Positions 25,002-36,087 of a stretch of 64,000 nt of DNA are shown in pieces (position 1 is the stretch's first letter; every line of letters begins with the position of its first letter). The notes below the pieces were generated by a model, which saw only the letters and a program-made list of their open reading frames with translations, did not search any database and was not told the origin of the DNA. This stretch comes from Scylla paramamosain (Eukaryota; Arthropoda; Malacostraca; Decapoda; Portunidae), in NCBI RefSeq assembly GCF_035594125.1, contig NC_087185.1, positions 9,998,501 to 10,062,500 on the forward strand. The letters are read 5' to 3'. The translations under genes were made by a program, and so were the position numbers.

Positions 25002-28000
25002 TTTTCGTACATAACAATGTGAAAAACATTCAAAAAGCACATTTTTGGAAATTTTGTTCTTTTCTCCATATAGAGTGCTCTTCTATGCGTCAAATAGGTC
25101 TTGGTACCTAAGAAATAGAAAAAAAAAACACTCATTATAAAAGTTTCTTCTAATGTCTTTTCGTTTCCTTATGCAAAGGGTGTTTTGTATACATCTCAGC
25201 GTTATGGTACGTAAGTAGCTGAAAATACCCAAAAGATAAATTTTTGGTTGTCTTGTTCTTTCAAATAGATAGCTTTCAATGTTTTTTATAACTTTGGTAC
25301 CTAACACGTTCATCAACACTCAAAAGACATGTTTCTGGAAATGTCGTTTCATCTCCCCATAGATGGTGCTCTGGAGGCATTTTGACGTTTTGGTACATAA
25401 AATTGTGAAAAACACTCAAAATAGACATTTTTGGTAATGTTCTGTTTCTCCATATACAGTGGTACTAAATAGTTTTCGCGTTTGGTACCTAAGACGCTCA
25501 AAAACACTAATAATACATCTTTCTCGTAATGTCCATTATTTTATCCATATTGGGTGATTTCCATGCATTTTGGCGTTTTTGTTACGTAACAATGTGAAAA
25601 AAAATACTCAAAATATACGTTCTCGGTAATGTTCTTCTGTTTCTCCATATATAATGTTATACATGCGTTTGTGCATTTTGCTACCTAAGAATCTGAAAAC
25701 ACTGATAAAAGAAGTGTCTTTTTATTTCTTTTCTTATCGCCGTTTAGGATACTTTGTATATGTTTTTGCTTTTTTTTTATATGTAAGAAGATAAAAAAGA
25801 AAAAAAAGCTCAAAATACACGTTTCTGGTAATGTTATTCTATTTCTCCATAAAATGTGCTTTGCATGCATTTTAGCGTTTTGGTACGTAAGTAGCTGTAA
25901 AAACTCTCAAAAGACACGCTTTTGGTAATGTTTTGCTTTTCCAAATAGGGAGCTTTCGTTGCTTTTTAGCGTTTTGGTATCTAATATTGTTGTATTTCTC
26001 CAAAGAGAGTATTATTTATGCATTTTCGCGTTTTGGTACCTGAGAAGCTCAAAAACGCTCTTAATATAAGTTTCTCAAAATGTCTTTGGTTACTTTTTAT
26101 GTGTTTTTTTTTTGAGGGGGTAACAAGCTCAAAATATTGAAAATACACGTTTTTTTGGTAATGTTATTCAGTTTTTCCAAAAAAAGGCGTTTTGGATGTG
26201 TTTAAGTGTTTTTGTATGTAAGTAGCTCATAAGCACTGAAAAGAAAAGTTTTTGTAATCTTTTGTTTTCTCCTATAGGGTGCTTTCCTTGGTTTTTAGCT
26301 TCTTGGTACCTAACATGCTCATAAACACTGAAAGGACATGTTTCTGGAAATGTTTCCTTTCCCCATATAATATGCTTTGCATGCATTTTCGCGTTGCGGT
26401 ACCTAATAACGTGAAAAACGCCTTAAAACACAAGTTTTGGTTAATCTTGTTCTGTTTCTCCATATAGAGTATTATTCATACGGTTTAGTGTTCTGGTACC
26501 TATGAAGCTCAATAGCACTCAAAATATTCGTTTCTTTTAATGTTTTCTTTTCCCGTTTTAGGCTTATTTGCATGTATTTTATCGTTTTTGTACGTAACAG
26601 GCGCAAAATCTCTCAAAATGCATGTTTTTTGGCAAACCTGTTGAGTTTCTCCATAAAGTGTGTTTTGCAACCGTCTTAGCAGTTTGGTACGTAAATAGCT
26701 CAAAACAATGTTTTCCCATTTACGGTACTTTCCATGCTTTTTAAGAGTTTTTTGTGCCTAACACACTCATTAACTCTCAAAAGACATGTTTCTGGAAATG
26801 TCGTTTATTTTCCCCATATCGGGTGCTTTGCATGCATTTTGGCGTTTTGATACCTAACAAAGCTAAATATACTTAATATACACGTTTTCTCCATACAGAA
26901 TGCAAATCATGCGTTTTATTGTTTTGGTACCTAATAAGCTAAAAAAAAAAAAACATAATACTGGTTTCTCTTAATGCCTTTTCGTTTTCTTATATAGGGT
27001 ACTTTATATGCATTTTGACGCTTTTGTACATAACAAGCTGAAAAATCGGTCAAAATGCTCGTTTTTGGTAATGTTTTTATGTTTCTGCAGGAATGGTGTT
27101 TTGCATGTTTTATCGTTTTGGTAGATTATAAATTTAAAAACTTCCAAACACGTGAAAAGTCACTTTGTTGGTTATTTCTTTTTCCCTTCCAACATAGTGC
27201 TCTTTTCATACTTCTTAGTGTTTTGGTGCCTAACACGTAGAAACACTCTCAAAAGATAGGTTTCTTGTAATGTCGTTTTGTGTCGTCTTTTAGGGGTCTT
27301 TGCATGTATTTTTGCGTTTTGGTACCTAATAATATGAAAACCATTCAAAATATATATTTTCATTCATGTTGTTTTGTTTCTCCATATAGATTACTATTAA
27401 GGTACCTTTGTGTTTGGTACCTAAAAAGCTCAAAAGCTCTCATAATACACGTTTCTCGAAATGTCTTCGTTTCCTGGCATAGGGAACTTTGCATACATTT
27501 CGGCGTTATTCTACTGACATACCTCAAAAACACTGAAAATGTTTTTTTTTTTTGTATTGTTATTTTGTTTCTCCATAAAGCGTGTTTTGCGTCTGTTCAA
27601 GCTTTTTGATATAAAAGTAGCTCAAAAACACCAAAAAAATACAAATTTTTGGTAATTTTGTTTTATATTCTCATATAGGATCCTTTCCATTTTTATTTTT
27701 CAGAGTTTTGGTGCCTAACACGCTCATAAACACTCAAAACTCACGTTTCTGGAAATTTCGACGTTTTGGTACATAACATTGTGAAAACAAACAAAATACA
27801 CGTTTTTAGTAATGTTGCTCTGTTACTCCATATAGAGAGGTATTCATGCATTTTCGTATTTTTCAACCTAATAAAGTGTAAAACACTTATAATATACGTT
27901 TCTCGTAATGTCTTTTCGTTTCCCCATATTGGGAACTTTACATGAATTTTGAATTTTTTTTATGTAATTAGCTTAAAACATTAAAAATACACGTTTTCCT

Positions 28001-28575
28001 CTTTCTCCATAAAAGGTGTTTTGCATGCGCCTTTGCGTTTTAGTATGTAAGTAGGTCAAAACAATGAAAAGACTTTTTTGTAATGTTTTGTTTTCCAATG
28101 TATGGTTCTTTCTTTGCTTTTTAGCATTTTGGTACCTAATACGCTTACAAACACTGAAAAGACACGTTTCTAGAAGTGTCGTATTTTCCCTCATATATGA
28201 CGCTTTGCATGCATTTTAGCGTTTTTGTTTCTCCATATAGAGTGCTATTCATTCGCTTTAGCGTTTTGGTACCTAATAAGTTGAAAACACTCATACTGCA
28301 CGTTTCTCGTAATGTACTTTCGTATCCATATATAGTGTACTTTGCATGCATTTTGGCGCTTTTGTACGTGACAAGCTTAAGAAATAAAATGAAATACTAG
28401 TTTCTGGTAAGGTTATTTGTTTTTTCCATGAAGGGATTTTTGCAAGCATTTTAGCGTTTTTGTACGTAAGTAGTTGAAAAATACCCCCAATAATACGTTT
28501 TTTGGGGGAATGTTGTTTTTTTCTTTTCCAGTATAGGGAAGTTTTCATGCTTTTTACTGTTTTGTGGTTAACAAG
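24993..28575 (+). repeat. 96-bp satellite, forward block inside the right palindrome arm
   Basis: Forward monomers; this is the inverted copy of 17,246-20,950. It switches to reverse in the ATATACACATATACGTG segment at about 28,566-28,590. No gene is seen. Confidence 0.9.
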
Positions 28576-29887
28576 ATCATATACACATATACGTGAAAAA
28601 AAAAAAAAACTGCCAAAAATGTGTCGAGTTTTTTTTTTTTTTCCAGCTCCTTACGTACCAAGAATGTAAAATGCATGAAAAACACCCTTTATGGAAAAAC
28701 AGAATAATATCACCAAAAAGAAATCATTTGAGAGTTTTTGAGCTTGTTAGGAAGAAAAACACCATAATGTATGCAAAGTATTCTATATGAAGAAAGAAAA
28801 AGACATTACGAGAAACGTGTATTATGAGTAAATTTGATCTTCTTCGGTAGCAAAATGTTTTTGAAAACGCATGAATAGCACTCTGTATGGATAAACATAA
28901 CAACATTACCAAAAAACGTGTATTTTGAGTGTTTTTTCATATTGTTAGGTGCCAAAACGCCAAAATGTATGGAAGCCCACTAACTAACAAACGAAACTAA
29001 ATTTAATGAAACGTGTCTTTTGAATGTTTATGAATCTGCTAGGTAGCAGAATGCTAAAAAGCATGGAAAGATCACCATATGGGAATAAAAAACATTATCA
29101 AAAACATGTCTTTTCAATCTTTTTGAGCTTCTTACGTACCAAAACACAAATACGTTTGCAAAACACTCTTTATGGAGAAACAGAATAAAATTGCCAAAAA
29201 CAATTATTTTATGTTTTTATGAGCTTGTTACATAGGAAACGCAAAAATACATGCAAAGTAACCTTTATGAGGAAATGAAACGATGTTTCCAGAAACGTGT
29301 CTTTTGAGTGTTTAGATACTAAACTGATATAAAGCTTGGGAATCACTTGATTTGAACAACAAAACAACACTAAGGAAAACGTGTCTTTTAAGTGTTTTTT
29401 GAGCTTATTACGTACCAAAAACCTAAGCCCTATGCAAAAAAAAAAAAAAATCTTGATGGAGAAACATAACATTACAAAAAAACTTGTAATTGGAGTGTAT
29501 TTCTCATTGTTAGGTACGCATGCAAAGCATGCAAAAGGAAACGAGTTTTCCAGAAAGGTGTCTTTTGAGTGTTTATCAGTGTTCTAGTTCCAAAACGATG
29601 AAAAGCATGGAAATCACACTGTAATGGAAAAGAAAACATTAACAAAAATGTTTCTTTTCAGTATTTTTGAGCAACTTAGGTATCAGAACGCTAAAACGCT
29701 TGCAAAACACCCTTGATGGAGAAACAGAATAACATTACCAAAAACAAGTTTTTTGATTGTTTTTGAGGCTGTTACGTGAAAAACGTCAAAATACATTCCA
29801 AGTACCCTATTTGGTTAAATGGAAAAAAATAATATTACGAGAAAGGTGTCTTTTTTTTCTTCTTAGGTAAAAAACCGCTAAAAGGCA
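28576..29887 (-). repeat. 96-bp satellite, reverse block at the outer end of the right arm
   Basis: Reverse monomers equivalent to forward 15,959-17,240. The block ends abruptly at 29,887, where the forward 1.1-kb array resumes at GCATCCATTTT. A few bases (GCATCC) could belong to either side. Confidence 0.85.
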
Positions 29888-30358
29888 TCCATTTTCTCGT
29901 TTTTTGTAAGTAAAAAGCTCAAAAACATTTAAAATATTCCTTTTTGGTAATCTTATTCTATTTTTTCATATTGGTTGGTTTGCATCCGTTTTAGCGTTTT
30001 TCTACGTAAAACACTGAAAAGAAACGTTTTCAGTAATTTTGTTTTGGATTCCCATATAGAGAGACTTCCATATTATTTATCGTTTTGGTGCATAACGTGC
30101 TGAAAAAAACACTCAAAAGACTGCTTTCTTTTAAAGTCGTTTAATTTCCCCATATAGATGCACTTTGCATGCACTTTATAGTTTGGTACATAACAATCCA
30201 AAAAAAAAGCTAAAATTAACTTTTTTCGATAATGTTCTTTGATCCGCATAATTTCCTTGAATTTTAACAGAATTTTGGCATCTCGGTACCTATGAAAAAG
30301 AATAAAAAAAAAAATGCTATTTTTTAAATTTATTTTTTATATTTATTTTATTTTTTTT
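29884..30358 (+). repeat. Partial 1.1-kb unit after the palindrome
   Basis: It resumes inside the second M5 and runs through M1, M2, M3, the degenerate M4 and the linker. Its first ~136 bp repeat the last ~136 bp before the palindrome tip (22,715-22,850), so the inverted segment is flanked by a short direct duplication. Confidence 0.75.
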
Positions 30359-31471
30359 CTCTATGAAGAGGTTTTAGATTTTTGGTACTTATGGAACTTA
30401 AAAACACTCATAATACACGTTTCTCGTAATGTCCTTTCGTTTCCCAGACATAGGGTTCTTTGCATGTATTTAAGCTTTTTTAGAGGTAACATGATCGAAA
30501 ACAATCAAAATACATGTTTTTGTAATGTTAATCTGTTTCTCCATAAAGGGTGTTTTGCATGCGTTTTAGCGTTTTGGTATATAAGGAGCTCAAAAACACT
30601 TAAAGGCAAATTCTTGGTAAAAGTTGGTTTTATTCCCATGTAATGTGATTGCCCTCCTTTTTAGGGCTTTATTGCCTAACATGCTCAAAAACACTCAAAA
30701 GACACTTTTCTGGTAATGTCATTTTTTTTTCCCACATAAAGCTAGTTTCGCATGCAATTTGGGGTTTTGGTAACTAAGAATGTGAAAAACACTCAAAATA
30801 CTCGCATTTAGTAGGGTTATTTTGTTTTTTAATTAAAAGTGTTATTCAGGAGTTTCAGCATTTTGGTATCTAAGAAACTTCTCCATATACACGAGTTTTT
30901 GTGTTTTTTGTCTTGTTGTTCTTGTGAAACTATAAAACACTCATTATACACGTTTCTCGTAATGTCTTTTTGTTTCCCAATATAGAGTGCTTTGCATCTA
31001 TTTTCGCGTTTTTTTTTTTTTTGTTGGTAACAAGCTCAATAACACTTAAAATATACCTTTTTGGTGATGTTATTCTTTTTCTTCAAATTGGTTGGTTTGC
31101 ATCCGTTTTAGCGTTTTTCTACGTAAAACACTGAAAAGACACGGTTTCAGTAATTTTGTTTTGGATTCCCATTTAGAGTGACTTCCATATTATTTATTGT
31201 TTTGGTGCCTAACATGCTGAAAAACACTTAAAAGACAGTTTTCTTGTGAAGTCGTTTAATTTCCTCATATAGATGGCTTTGCATGCACTTTGGGGTTTGG
31301 TACATAACAGTCCGAAAAAAAAGGTAAAATTAACTTATTCGATAATGTTTTTTTATCCACATAATTTCCCAGAATTTTAACAGAATTTTGGCGGGATCTC
31401 GGTACCTATGAAGATGAATAACAAAAAAAAAAAAAATATTGCTATTTTTTTTTTCTTTTTTGGGGGTAGGT
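30359..31471 (+). repeat. 1.1-kb higher-order unit U5
   Basis: The head carries a distinctive deletion (CTCTATGAAGAGGTTTTAG, missing the GTGTTATTTGTGG part) and TACTTATGGAAC and AGACATAGGG variants, all shared with U11. The body differs from that of U11. Confidence 0.8.
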
Positions 31472-32545
31472 TTCTTTATAAAGAGTGTTATTTGTGGGTT
31501 TTAGATCTTTGGTACTTAAGTAACTTAAAAACACTTATAATACACGTTTCTCGTAATGTCCTTTCGTTTCCCAAACATAGGGTTCTTTGCATGTACTTAA
31601 GCGTTTTTATAGGTAACATGATCAAAGGCACTAGAAATACATGTTTTTGGTAATGTTATTCTGTTTCTCCATAAAGGGTGTTTTGCTTGCGTTTTAGCTC
31701 AAAAACACTTAAATTCAAATTCTTGGTAAAAGCTGGTTTTATTCCCATGTAATGTGATTACCGTGCTTTTTAGTGCTTTATTGCCTAACACGCTCAAAAA
31801 CACTCAAAAGACACTTTTCTGGTAATGTCATTTTTTTCCCACATAAAGCTAGTTTCGCATGCAATTTGGGGTTTTGGTAACTAAGAATGTGAAAAACACT
31901 CAAAATACACCCATTTGGTAAGGTTGCTCTGTTTCTCAATTCAGAGTGTTATTCATGAGTTTCAGCATTTTGGTATCTAAGAAACTTCTCCACATACACG
32001 AGTTTTTGCGTTGTTTGCTTTGTGGTTCTTGTGAAACTATAAAATACTCATTATACACGTTTCTCGTAATGTCCTTTTGTTTCAAAATATAGAGTGGTTT
32101 GCATGCATTTTCGCGTTTCTTGTAGGTAACAAGCTCAAAAACACTCAAAATATACCTTTTTGGTAATGTTATTCTATTTCTTCATATTGGTTGGTTTGCA
32201 TCCGCTTTAGCATTTTTCTACGTAAAACACTGAAAAGACATGTTTTCAGTAATTTTGTTTTGGATTCCCATATTCCATATTTATCGATTTGGTGCCTAAC
32301 ATGCTAAAAAAAAAAAAAAAAATACTCAAAAGACAGGTTTCCGGTTAAGTCGTTTAATTTCCACATATAGGTGGCTTTGCATGCACTTTAGGGTTTGGTA
32401 CACAATAGTCCCAAAAAAAGATAAAATTAACGTTTTTGATAATGTTCTTTTTTTCCATATAATTACCCGGAATTTTGCCAGAATATTGACATCTCGGTAC
32501 CTATGAAGATGAACAAAAAAAAGCTATTTTTTATTTTTTTTTTTT
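31472..32545 (+). repeat. 1.1-kb higher-order unit U6
   Basis: The head reads TTTCTTTATAAAGAG with TACTTAAGTAAC and ACTTATAATACACG, which is the closest match to the head of U13. The body contains the mini-monomer CCACATACACGAG. A deletion shortens the second M2 (CCCATATTCCATATTTATC). Confidence 0.8.
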
Positions 32546-33615
32546 TCTCTATAAAGAGTGTTATATATGGGTTTTAGCTTTTTGGTACTTAAGGAACTTA
32601 AAAACACTCATAATACACGTTTCTCGTAATATCCTTTCGTTTCCCAAACATAGGGTTCTATGCATGTATTTAAGCGTTTTTATAGGTAACATGATCAAAA
32701 ACGCTCAAAATACATGTTTTTGGTAATGTTATTGTGTTTCTCCATAAAGGGTGTTTTGCATTCGTTTTAGCGTTTGGTATGTAAGGAGCTCAAAAACATT
32801 TAACGGCAAGTTGTTTGTAAAAGTTGTTTTTTATTAACATGTAATGTGGTTGCCCTTTTTTTTAATAATTTATTGCCTAACACGCTGAAAAAAAAACTCA
32901 AAAGACACTTCTCTGTTAATATAATTTTTTTCCCACATATTGCTAGTTTTGCATGCAATTTCGGGTTTTGGTAACTAAGAATGTGAAAAACACTCAAAAT
33001 ACATGCATTTGGTAAGGTTGTTCTGTATCTCAATCAAGAGTGTTATTCATGAGTTTCAGCATTTTGGTATCTAAGAAACTTTTGACTTGTGGTTCTTGAG
33101 AAACTATAAGACACTCATTATACACGATTCTCGCAATGTCCAATGTTTCCCAATATAGAGTGCTTTGCATCCATTTTCGCGTTTTTTGTAGGTAACAGGC
33201 TCAAAAACACTCAAAATATACCTCTTCGGTAATGTTATTCTATTTCTTGATATTGGTTTGTTTGCATCCGTTTTAGTTTTTTTTTCTACGTAAAACAATG
33301 AAAAGACAAGTTTTTAGTAATTTTGTTTTGGATTCCCATATAGAGTGACTTTCATATTATTTATTGTTTTGATGCCTAACATCCTGAAAAAACACTCAAA
33401 CGACAGGTTTCTGGTAAAGTCGTTTAATTTCCCCATATAGGTGGCTTTGCATGCAATTTAGGATTTTTTACATAACAGTCCAAAAAAAGCTAAAATAACT
33501 TTTTTGATAATGTTCTTTTTTCCACATAATTTCCCTGAATTTTGCCAGAATTTTGGCATCTCGGTACCTATGAAAAAGAATAACAAAAAAAAAGAAAATT
33601 ACTTTTTTTTTTGTT
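32546..33615 (+). repeat. 1.1-kb higher-order unit U7
   Basis: It lacks most of the mini-monomer insert (TAAGAAACTTTTGACTTGTG) and has TTTAACGGCAAG, TTTCGGGTTTTGG and ATCTCAATCAAGAG. These traits are shared with the body of U13. Confidence 0.8.
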
Positions 33616-34280
33616 TTCTATAAAATAGTGTTATTTGTGGGTTTTATCTTTTTGGTACTTAAGGAACTTAATAACACTCATAATACACGTTTCTTGTAAT
33701 GTCCTTTCGTTTCCCAAACATAGGGTTCTTTGCATGTATTTAAGCGTTTTTATAGGTAACATGATGAAAAACACTCAAAATACATATTTTTGGTAATGTT
33801 ATTCTGTTCTCCATAAAGGGTGTTTTGCATGCGTTTTAGCGTTTTGGTATGTAAGGAGGTCAAAAACACTTAAAGGCAAGTTCTTGGTAAAAGTTGGTTT
33901 TATTCCTATGTAATGTGATTGCCCTGCTTTTTAGTGCTTTATTGCCTAACACGTTCAAAAACCCTTAAAAGACACTTTTCTCGAAATGTCTTATTTTTTT
34001 TTCACATAAAGCTAGTTTCACTTGCAATTTGGGGTTTTGATAACCAAGAATGTGAAAAACACTCAAAATATACGCATTTGGTAAGGTTTTTCTGTTTCTA
34101 AATTAAGAGTTTTGTTCATGAGTTTCAGCGTTTTGGTATCTAAGAATCTGAAAAACACTCATAATGCACGTTTCTCGTAATGTCCTTTTTTTTTTCCTTA
34201 TTTAGGGTGCTTTGCATGCATTTTGGCATTTTTTTTCACGTAATACCTGAAAAACACTGAAAATTCATGCTTTTGGTAAT
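33616..34280 (+). repeat. 1.1-kb higher-order unit U8, cut by the CR1-like LINE
   Basis: It runs from M4 through the second M5 and ends with TTTTGGTAAT, directly followed by the octamer tail of the LINE. GTAACCAAGAATG and CAGCGTTTTGG link it with U14. The mini-monomer insert is absent. Confidence 0.8.
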
Positions 34281-34303
34281 AAGAATATAAGAACATAAGA
34301 AAT
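34281..34303 (-). repeat. Octamer tail of the CR1-like LINE, copy 1
   Basis: Degenerate 8-bp repeats (plus strand AAGAATAT, AAGAACAT, AAGAAATA) mark the LINE 3' end. CR1-type elements end in short octamer repeats rather than poly-A. Confidence 0.75.
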
Positions 34304-34499
34304 AAGTAAATCTCTGAGAAGGCATCAGGCCTACACGTGGCAGTACTTGTATGAAATATTTCCACCTATCACCCCCATCCATAAATGTCTAATTTTCTCT
34401 TACAGTTCCCAAATGCCTCAGCACTAACAGCTTGATTACTACGTCCGTTCCAATCATCTATTACTTTATTTGAGAACCAATTCCTTCCTGTCTTCTTTT

Positions 34500-36080
34500 T
34501 GAACATCAAGTTTTCAGGCTTGAACCCATTTTTCTTGTTCTATCATGGTTACAGATTCTACGAATTTTCCTTATGTTCCCTTTGTTATAACCCATATACC
34601 ACTTAAAGACTTCTATCAGGTCCACTCTTAACCTACGTCTCTCTAAAGAATGTAAATTTAACAGCTTGAATCTCGCTTCGTAAGGAATACTCCTCATCCC
34701 CTGTATCCTTTTAGTCATTCTCCTTTGGACTTATTCTAATAGACCTTTATCCTTCCTGTGATGTGGTGACCAGAATTGGACAGCGTAGTCTATATGAAGT
34801 CTGACCAGCGCCAAATGTTACTTTAATATTACTTCGGGAGTTCTCCTTTTATCACTCCTGAAAATGAATCATAATACACTATTTGCTTTGTTTCTGGCCT
34901 CTTTGCATTGCTTTCTTAGACGGAGTTCAGAGCTAACTTTAAATCTCAAATCTTTTTCTTACCCTGAACCTACCAGAACTTGGTTGTTCATTGCGTAACT
35001 AATGTGTGGGTTTCTTCTACTTACGCTAAGTGCTTTCAATTTGTTAATATTAAACTGCATTTGCCATCTGTCTGTTCATCCTATCCAAATCTGCCTGCAA
35101 GGCGATGGTATGCAATTCTGACCTAATTAATCTACATATTCTCGTGTCATCCGCAAATTTACTAACAACACTACTAATTCCACTATCCAAGTCATTGACA
35201 TATATTACAAACAACATCGGCCCTAATACTAATAATTCCTTTGTCACCCCACTAATTACTTGACCCCACTCGGGTTTAGAGCCGTTTATTACAACACTCT
35301 GTCGCCTGCCGCTTAGCCATGACCTTATCCAATCTAAACACCTCATCTCTCTCGTGCTCCCTAACCTTTCTCAGTAGCCTCTGATGGGGTACCTTGTCAA
35401 ATGCTTTACTAAAGTCCTGATATAGGATGCCATAACTATCACCATTATCTGCCTCCACATTACCGATACCTCACATGACTAAAGTGATTTCCTAAGGACA
35501 GAAACTAACAGATTACTTATAACCTTTTTCCATTCCTTAAATACTCTGGAATATATTTCATCTGGTCTAGGTGACTTGAACTTTTCAGCTTATCTATCTC
35601 CTGTTCCACTATCTCTTTAGTTATGGCTGACTATCTGTCAGCTTCTCATTCTCTTCTATTCTAAATATCTTCTCACTATTCGGGAAATCCAGCATGTTTT
35701 CCTGGGCAAAGACTGTAAAAAAATACTCGTTCACAATTTTACTAATCTCCTCCCAACAACTAAGCAGGTCCCATTCTGCTGTCTTTAAGGAACTATTGTT
35801 TCTCTATTCTTCGTCTTATATGCCTGATAAAATCCCTTGGGGTCCATCTTCGCTTGGCTGGCTACCTTTAATTCATAACTATTTTTAGCTTTCCTTGTTA
35901 AACTCCTGACTTTTCAAATTCATTATATTATGGCCTTAAAACCACTTCTGTCTTTAATCTCATATTTACTTCTCTTTCGCCCTATGTAGTATTTTAACCT
36001 TAGTCATCCATTTAGAACCATTCTTCTGCGATCTTATTCTTCTGTAAGGGATGTTCCCTGTCCTGAATGTAATTTATCAA
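34500..36080 (-). pseudogene. broken reverse transcriptase (CR1-like), copy 1
   Basis: Minus-strand pieces, in protein order, are as follows. An N-terminal linker lies at 35,640-35,900. A segment with YQDFSKAFDKVPHQRLL (RT motif A) is at 35,276-35,458. A segment in another frame at 35,050-35,346 has WLSGRRQSVVINGS, VLGPMLFVIYVNDL (motif B, with the usual PQGS replaced) and KFADDT (motif C with both catalytic aspartates). A C-terminal stretch with YEARFKLLNLHSLERRRLR and VFKWYMGYNKGN is at 34,506-34,718. Damage includes the frameshift between motifs A and B, a stop codon at 34,731-34,733 where copy 2 has serine, and a deletion near 34,515-34,530 compared with copy 2. The endonuclease domain is missing through 5' truncation, so it cannot be active. 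Confidence 0.85.
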
Positions 36081-36087
36081 CGAAATA

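Larger units (their letters stand above)
23098..29887 (-). repeat. Palindrome right arm (~6.8 kb)
   Basis: Inverted copy of 15,959-22,850. Checkpoints: 23,110-23,165 against 22,790-22,839; 28,145-28,351 against 17,480-17,686; and 29,760-29,887 against about 15,959-16,100. Small differences are spread along the arms (for example four changes over 68 translated residues at 17,480/28,351), so the arms are similar but not identical. Confidence 0.85.
34281..36087 (-). mobile_element. CR1-like non-LTR retrotransposon fragment, copy 1
   Basis: A 5'-truncated LINE on the minus strand, inserted exactly between the GGTAAT end of an M5 and the start of an M1. Its 3' end (left side in plus coordinates) is a run of an 8-bp repeat seen as AAGAATATAAGAACATAAG on the plus strand. 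The octamer tail and the reverse transcriptase style both fit the CR1/L2 branch. The body encodes the linker before RT, RT motifs and the C-terminal region. The insertion point is identical at 57,151-58,817, so insertion preceded the large duplication. No target-site duplication could be delimited because the flanks are repeats. Confidence 0.85.

Noticed and set aside
28550..28600. Hairpin at the 28.57-kb strand switch as a terminator or origin
   Set aside because: The ATATACACATATACG segment is only a weak partial inverted repeat and belongs to the fold of inverted satellite blocks. Nothing else supports a functional site.
34281..36087. Functional retrotransposon gene
   Set aside because: Stop codons, frameshifts, a replaced motif B and 5' truncation in both copies exclude activity.
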